A stretch of DNA of 45,092 nt from CAZJLN01 sp964540765 (GTDB lineage Bacteria; Chloroflexota; Anaerolineae; Anaerolineales; Anaerolineaceae), in assembly GCA_964540765.1 (NCBI GenBank), contig CAZINW010000017.1:1-45092 (forward strand), in the 5' to 3' direction. Of this stretch, positions 40,511 to 45,092 are shown piece after piece. The translations under genes and the position numbers were made by a program. How positions within the stretch are numbered: position 1 is the first letter of the stretch; every line of letters starts with the position of its first letter. Under the pieces are notes generated by a model that worked only from the letters and a program-made list of their open reading frames with translations, was not told the origin of the DNA and made no database searches.

Positions 40511-42199
40511 CTAAAATCCCACGGCACAGCCGTCCTTGCGTGGCTCACTGCCGCCGATCAATACACCGTTGGATGCATCCCTCAAAATGATCTGACCGCC
40601 ACCAAACAGGATGCGACTCTGCCCACTGATTGGCACAATGTGATGCCCGCGCTGTGCCAGCGCAGACAGCTCGGTAAAGCTGAAGCCCTCCTCCAATGAT
40701 ACCACGCCGCCTGCTTCCGCCGCACCTATGCCTCCGCCTTCCACTGCCAGGCAGAAGCGCGGCATGTCCAGCGCCTGCTGTGGGTTATGCTTCAGATCAA
40801 CCAGGTTCACCAGCATCTGCAAATGACCCTGTGGCTGCATGAACCCACCCATCACGCCAAAACTGGCATACAGTTCGTCTTGATGCGTGATCATGCCGGG
40901 AATGATGGTCTGATAGGGTCGCTTGCCGCCTTCCAGGTGGTTGGGATGCTCTGGGTCCAGGCTAAAAAGTGCCGCCCGGTTTTGCAACAGTACACCCGTA
41001 CCCGGCACTACCAGCCCCGTTCCACCCCCGTGATAGAGGCTGTTGATTAACGAACAGGCATTCCCCTCGCCGTCGATCACGCTTAAGTAGACCGTGTCAT
41101 CCCCGCTGCTGATCACGCCGCTCTCCAGCGTTTGGATCGCCTGGGTGCGTGAGATCATGCCACGCCGCTGCGTGATGTATTCCCCTGAGAACAGGGCCTG
41201 ATAGGGTATCCTGGAGAAGTTCGGGTCACTCACCCATCTCAGCGCCTCCACAAAACCCAGGCGCATACTTTCGATCAGCGTGTGCGTGCGGTCGACATTG
41301 TTCATCGCCGCCAAGTCAAAGCCATCTGCAATGATGGCTGCCATCACCGCTGCCAGTCCCTGCCCGTTGGGGGGGCATTCATACAGGCGGTAGCCGTGAT
41401 AATCCGCGTAGATTGGCTCCACCCATTCAGGCTGGTAGGCAGCCAGGTCGTCTGGTTCCAGCCAGCCACCGTACTGCTGCACATGCCGGCAGAGCGCTTC
41501 TGCAAAGTCACCTTCGTAAATGGCAGAGCTGCCCTCTTCTGCAATCGCACGTAGCGTCCTGCCCAAGGTTGGGATCGTCATCATCTCGCCGGCATTGGGC
41601 GCCTTTCCATCCTTGAGGAATTCATAGCCGCTGGGTTGCGGCGGGCCCGGGCGGTACAGCTTCAATGACAGCTTTTCGTTGAGGCTCTGGTCTTCCCTGG
41701 TGAGGCGTTGAGGCATCATCCCCCAGCCGCGTGCGATCCATTCCGTCACCGGGTAGCCTTCCTCAGCCAAGCGGATGGCGGGCTGCAGCACATTCCCCAG
41801 GTCCATCCTGCCGAACCCTGCCAGCAGGCTTTCCCATCCCCGCACCGATCCAGGCACGCTGACTGCCTCCCCGCTGAAGAGCGGGTACTCCGTGTAGCCT
41901 TTTCTGCGCAGATCTTCAATGGAGGATTTTCTCGCAGCCGGACCGCTGCTGTTGAGCGCGTAAACCCGCCTGGTTTTTGCGTCCCAGTAAAGCGCAAAGC
42001 AGTCCCCGCCGATGCCAGTTGAGAAGGGCTCAACCACGTTCAATGCCGCCGCCACCGCTATAGCAGCATCCGCCGCCGTACCACCAGCCCGCAGCATCTC
42101 CACACCTGCCATGGCTGCCAGGGGTTGGCTGGCTGCCACCATGCCATGCGTCGTCATCACATTGCTGCGGCGGGACCTGAATGTAAAATCGTACTGCAT
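40511..42199 (-). CDS. Gamma-glutamyltransferase family protein (YwrD-like)
   Basis: 562 aa Ntn-hydrolase precursor that would self-cleave before the catalytic Thr in SGDD-TVYLSVIDGEGNACSLINSLYHGGGTGLV. The large-subunit pattern RRSNVMTTHGMVAASQPLAAMAGVEMLRAGGTAADAAIAVAAALNVVEP and the C-terminal RPYQTIIPGMITHQDELYASFGVMGGFMQPQGH match the family. There is no signal peptide, so it is cytoplasmic, as is Bacillus YwrD. It may hydrolyse gamma-glutamyl compounds or another cyclic/peptide substrate. AGGAGG precedes the ATG. There is no operon partner with a clear link. Confidence 0.9.
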   Translation of the reverse strand: MQYDFTFRSRRSNVMTTHGMVAASQPLAAMAGVEMLRAGGTAADAAIAVAAALNVVEPFSTGIGGDCFALYWDAKTRRVYALNSSGPAARKSSIEDLRRKGYTEYPLFSGEAVSVPGSVRGWESLLAGFGRMDLGNVLQPAIRLAEEGYPVTEWIARGWGMMPQRLTREDQSLNEKLSLKLYRPGPPQPSGYEFLKDGKAPNAGEMMTIPTLGRTLRAIAEEGSSAIYEGDFAEALCRHVQQYGGWLEPDDLAAYQPEWVEPIYADYHGYRLYECPPNGQGLAAVMAAIIADGFDLAAMNNVDRTHTLIESMRLGFVEALRWVSDPNFSRIPYQALFSGEYITQRRGMISRTQAIQTLESGVISSGDDTVYLSVIDGEGNACSLINSLYHGGGTGLVVPGTGVLLQNRAALFSLDPEHPNHLEGGKRPYQTIIPGMITHQDELYASFGVMGGFMQPQGHLQMLVNLVDLKHNPQQALDMPRFCLAVEGGGIGAAEAGGVVSLEEGFSFTELSALAQRGHHIVPISGQSRILFGGGQIILRDASNGVLIGGSEPRKDGCAVGF

Positions 42200-42456
42200 G
42201 TCTGCCTCCTAATATGCGCTTTTAACATTATACTTGAAGGGATAATTCCGCACTTACTTTGCGACTGTGTACCCTGCATAGGGCACTGTGACTGCTCCTG
42301 AGAATATGCTCTCAAACACGGCTGCGAACAGGATTACGATGAAATCGCCCCTTAAGCGTCTGGACAATGTCTTCTCCACACGCCTTGCGTGACCCTCGCA
42401 AAGGTTGCCTTCGAGGAGCCATCCTTCAAGACCAGGCTGATGACCAATAAATCAAC

Positions 42457-43527
42457 TTAAAGTAGGTCTGACCTTCCCCTTTCCTTCAGCAGGTTCACGA
42501 TCGTCTTGACCTCCTGTTCCTGCCCGCGCTTGCACACCAGCAGCGCATCTTCCGTATCAACAATGATCAGGTCTTCCACACCAATAGTGGTGATCAGGCG
42601 TTTATCGCCAAAGGTAAGCGTATTACAGGTGTTCAATTGGATGGCTTCCCCCACCTGGATGTTGCCATTCCCATCCTCAGGCAGTAAGCCGAACAGGCTG
42701 CCCCAACTGCCAATGTCCACCCAGCCCAAATCCACCGGGATGACTGCCACCCGGCTGGCGCTTTCCATGATGCCGTAATCGATCGTGACCTTTTTTAATC
42801 CTGGCCAAATTTCCCGGATGGTCTCGCTGTAAGCTGGCGTGCCGATGGTCTTTTGAATGCTTGAGAGCGCTGCAAAAAGCGCTGGCATCTGGCGTTCAAA
42901 CTCTGCCATGATGCGGCTGACCTGCCAGATGAACATGCCGCTGTTCCAACTGTAATCCCCGCCCTCCAGCATCTGGGTGGCTGCTTCCAGGTTGGGCTTT
43001 TCAACAAAACGAGCCACCCGGTGCGCCTGCAGGTCATCCATTGTTGCGATCATTTCAGCTTGCTGGATGTAACCATAGCCGGTGGCTGCATAAGTGGGCT
43101 GGATGCCGAGCGTCACCAGGTAGCCATCCGCTGCCACCCTAGCTGCTGCGGACAGGGCAGCACGAAAGGCCGCCGTCTTTTCAATGTAATGGTCCGCCGT
43201 CAAAACCGCCATGACCGCCTGCGGGTCCATCTTCTGCAGGTGGATCGCCGCCAGCCCGATGGCAGCCGCCGTACTCCTGCCCTCAGGCTCGATGATGAAA
43301 TTTTCATGCGGGATGGTATTCGCCTGCTGCTGGAGGCTTTCCACATGTTCAAGCGGCGCAACCACCAAAATCTGTTGCGGCTCAAACAAAGGCGACAGGC
43401 GCTCAACCGCGTGCTGGAACATGCTGCGCTTCCCCACCAGGGTCAGCGCCTGCTTTGGGTTCTTTTCCCGGCTGAGCGGCCACAAACGTGTGCCCGCCCC
43501 ACCAGCCATGATCAAAGCATATCGCAT
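42457..43527 (-). CDS. manC: Mannose-1-phosphate guanylyltransferase
   Basis: 356 aa, makes GDP-mannose from mannose-1-phosphate and GTP. The nucleotide-binding motif is MAGGAGTRLWPLSREKNPKQAL, followed by the FIIEPEGRSTAAAIGLAAIHL motif, VEKP, and YSWNSGMFIWQVSRIMAEF. The C-terminal cupin isomerase domain of long bifunctional ManC is absent. The start at 43527 is chosen because GGAGG lies 8 bases upstream; an in-frame ATG at 43551 would place that ribosome site inside the gene. GDP-mannose probably feeds the GT2/GtrA/GT39 glycosylation set. Confidence 0.93.
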   Translation of the reverse strand: MRYALIMAGGAGTRLWPLSREKNPKQALTLVGKRSMFQHAVERLSPLFEPQQILVVAPLEHVESLQQQANTIPHENFIIEPEGRSTAAAIGLAAIHLQKMDPQAVMAVLTADHYIEKTAAFRAALSAAARVAADGYLVTLGIQPTYAATGYGYIQQAEMIATMDDLQAHRVARFVEKPNLEAATQMLEGGDYSWNSGMFIWQVSRIMAEFERQMPALFAALSSIQKTIGTPAYSETIREIWPGLKKVTIDYGIMESASRVAVIPVDLGWVDIGSWGSLFGLLPEDGNGNIQVGEAIQLNTCNTLTFGDKRLITTIGVEDLIIVDTEDALLVCKRGQEQEVKTIVNLLKERGRSDLL

Positions 43528-43727
43528 ATCATCATCCTCCTGCTTTCCCATTATTCCTATATAGCATTATGTTATGCATCTCATTATACCCGTCAGCTAA
43601 AGCACTTTTAGCATGCGAAAGAGCTGGTGTCATGGTTACGTGGTAATTGACCCCTCAACCCCTCAGTATAATATACATGGCTGCGACTACTGGAAAAGAA
43701 ATGCCCGCGTGGCAAGAATCAGGAATC

Positions 43728-44165
43728 TCAGTACTGATATTCGCACACTGCATACTTGTCGTTGCCACCGCCTCCCCAGCAACTATCAAAGCCAGGCCCT
43801 CCATTTAATTGATCATTATCTGGGCCTCCCATTAAGACATCATTCCCACCCTCTCCCAGAAGTTTATCGTTGCCCGCTCCACCAAGAACACAGTCATCGC
43901 CATCCCCTCCATTGATGGCATCGTGCGCAGAGCTGCCCAGAATAAGGTCGTTCGCACTGGTACCGTTGATATTCCCACTGCCAGTGATCACATTGATGAT
44001 GTTGATGCCAGCACATTCGGGAGGTTTTAACTGATTGGCGCTGATCCCGATGCTTGCCTCGCCCAATCCTGTTACGGGAACCTGGTTTGCTGCAGTAACC
44101 GCTAACCCGACACTCACGAGCACCAGTAGAAGGAGGATGCCAAGAAGCAGGCGAATTCTTTTCAA
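43728..44165 (-). CDS. Small secreted RTX-type calcium-binding protein
   Basis: 145 aa. TTG start (44165), supported by AAGGAG six to seven bases upstream and no ATG nearby. The signal peptide covers about 1-25 (LLLGILLLLVLVSVGLAV). After a short linker with C51, the C-terminal half is RTX nonapeptides: GTSANDLILGSSAHDAINGGDGDDCVLGGAGNDKLLGEGGNDVLMGGPDNDQLNGGPGFD (GGxGxDx pattern). Three Cys could form disulfides. The small stand-alone RTX form is common in Chloroflexi proteins of unknown role. It is 17 bases downstream of the EAL gene on the same strand. Confidence 0.8.
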   Translation of the reverse strand: MKRIRLLLGILLLLVLVSVGLAVTAANQVPVTGLGEASIGISANQLKPPECAGINIINVITGSGNINGTSANDLILGSSAHDAINGGDGDDCVLGGAGNDKLLGEGGNDVLMGGPDNDQLNGGPGFDSCWGGGGNDKYAVCEYQY

Positions 44166-44182
44166 GATAATCTCCTTCGCCG

Positions 44183-44986
44183 CTATATATCCATCAAATG
44201 CAGAGGCTTTGAATGGTGCTCCAGGTAGGGCTGGAGATCCTGGGCAATCAAAGGGGGGCTAACCAGGTCGCCCTGAGCTTGATCGCAACCGATCTGTCGC
44301 AGATACTTTAACTGTTGCGTTGTTTCCACCCCCACTGCGCTGACCTCCATCTGGTGCGCGTGTGCCCAAAGCACACAATGCTGGATGAAACCATCTTTCG
44401 GCTGCAAAGGATCAAGCTTGCGCAGCACCATGTTTCCCAGTTTGAGGCGCCTCGCGCCCACAGCCTCGTAAGCTATCTTGTAGTTTTCCCTGGGTGAAAT
44501 GTCCATCGTGATGCCCACTCCCACCGCTCCCAATGTTCGCAGGTTGCTTACCACAAGTGGATCACCCCGCAATTCCTTTTCATGGACGCTCAGGTCAATC
44601 AAACCGGGGTCTATTCCTGACTCCTGCAAAGTCCTCAGGATAGTGTGCGTCACATCACTTGCCCTGAGAGACTGCCCGGAAAGATTAATCTCCACGGGAT
44701 GTGGAGGCAGCCCGTTCTTGTGCCAGATAGCAATCTGCTGGCAAATATGATCCAGCGCCCAGGAATCAACCAGCAAGCTTAAGCCACATCGCTCCACTTG
44801 TGGGGAGAACTCCTCCACAAGCAACAGCCCACGGTGGGGTTGCCACCAACGTATTAGAGCCTCTATGTGCGTTATTTCTCCCGTTTCCAGTGAAATGGCC
44901 GGCTGGTAATAGATCATGAATTGGTTCTCTTTTATCCCTTGACAGATCTGATCCTCCAGAATGTGCTCAGGTGCTGCAACAGACAC
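44183..44986 (-). CDS. Degenerate EAL-domain protein
   Basis: 267 aa, cytoplasmic, one EAL domain. EALIRWWQP and INLSGQSL are preserved. The DDFG motif reads MDISPRE, so the second Asp is Ile. The AEGVET loop reads AVGVETTQQL, where the first Glu is Val. Metal-binding and catalysis are thus unlikely, and it may be a c-di-GMP receptor or protein-interaction domain. GTG start at 44986; an in-frame stop lies at 45059 and no earlier standard start exists. Flanking GGDEF or PAS domains are absent. Its stop is 17 bases from the RTX gene. Confidence 0.82.
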   Translation of the reverse strand: MSVAAPEHILEDQICQGIKENQFMIYYQPAISLETGEITHIEALIRWWQPHRGLLLVEEFSPQVERCGLSLLVDSWALDHICQQIAIWHKNGLPPHPVEINLSGQSLRASDVTHTILRTLQESGIDPGLIDLSVHEKELRGDPLVVSNLRTLGAVGVGITMDISPRENYKIAYEAVGARRLKLGNMVLRKLDPLQPKDGFIQHCVLWAHAHQMEVSAVGVETTQQLKYLRQIGCDQAQGDLVSPPLIAQDLQPYLEHHSKPLHLMDI

Positions 44987-45092
44987 TGGTACCGTAATGG
45001 GTTTTTGGTACAGGTAGATCGTACGTCCACTGAGTACATAGTACCTGAGTTTATCATTCTAGTGTCCTGGAGCAAGGTGATTTAGCAAGGTT

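Overview
This window looks like a draft or metagenomic scaffold from an anaerobic member of the Chloroflexota, most likely class Anaerolineae. That placement is an inference from gene content and style: many lipoprotein-anchored ABC transporters, a secreted protein ending in the C-terminal tail IFLPLVVR, tiny secreted RTX-type proteins, and mixed moderate-GC coding with AT-rich spacers. There is no rRNA or tRNA to confirm it. A 100-N gap lies at 29924-30023. It is flanked by an exact 55-bp duplication, so it is probably an assembly join rather than missing sequence.

Left part (1-17262, all + strand): the end of pyrK (dihydroorotate dehydrogenase electron-transfer subunit), alanine racemase, a five-gene branched-chain amino acid importer (livKHMGF), a BMP-type nucleoside importer (lipoprotein, double ATPase, two permeases), a molybdenum hydroxylase of the xanthine dehydrogenase family with no FAD domain, and a type I glutamine synthetase lacking the adenylylation tyrosine. 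Uptake of purine nucleosides, oxidation of the base and capture of the released ammonium would form one nitrogen-scavenging route. In both importers a strong hairpin separates the binding-protein gene from the ATPase/permease genes. The pyrK tail and the spacer before the BMP gene share a dispersed repeat.

Middle part (17526-25276, - strand): in transcription order, a calcium-type beta-helix lipoprotein (Cthe_2159/DUF4353-like), a VTC-domain protein, a DUF4956 membrane protein, an OmpR-family response regulator, its sensor kinase, and an unrecognised coiled-coil lipoprotein with two membrane segments. The beta-helix and VTC genes each carry an 18-bp GGTATA-N6-GTATAG element upstream, spaced like an OmpR-type direct-repeat operator. 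The regulator has a consensus promoter placed to give a leaderless mRNA. This is the best candidate in the window for an incompletely described surface/envelope system.

Right part (25637-45092): a rubredoxin-pyridine nucleotide reductase fusion and a DinB-like protein (+). Then (-) a secreted M23-like protein, the gap, an SPL-type radical SAM protein, a GT2 polyprenyl-phosphate glycosyltransferase, GtrA, and two polytopic GT39-like transferases. Then (+) an SDR with an altered catalytic tyrosine and a DegT aminotransferase. Finally (-) bacterioferritin, DegV, gamma-glutamyltransferase, mannose-1-phosphate guanylyltransferase, a small RTX-type protein and a degenerate EAL protein. The GDP-mannose enzyme, GT2, GtrA and GT39 proteins fit a lipid-linked mannosylation pathway at the cell surface. 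No CRISPR array, tRNA, rRNA or intact transposase was seen.
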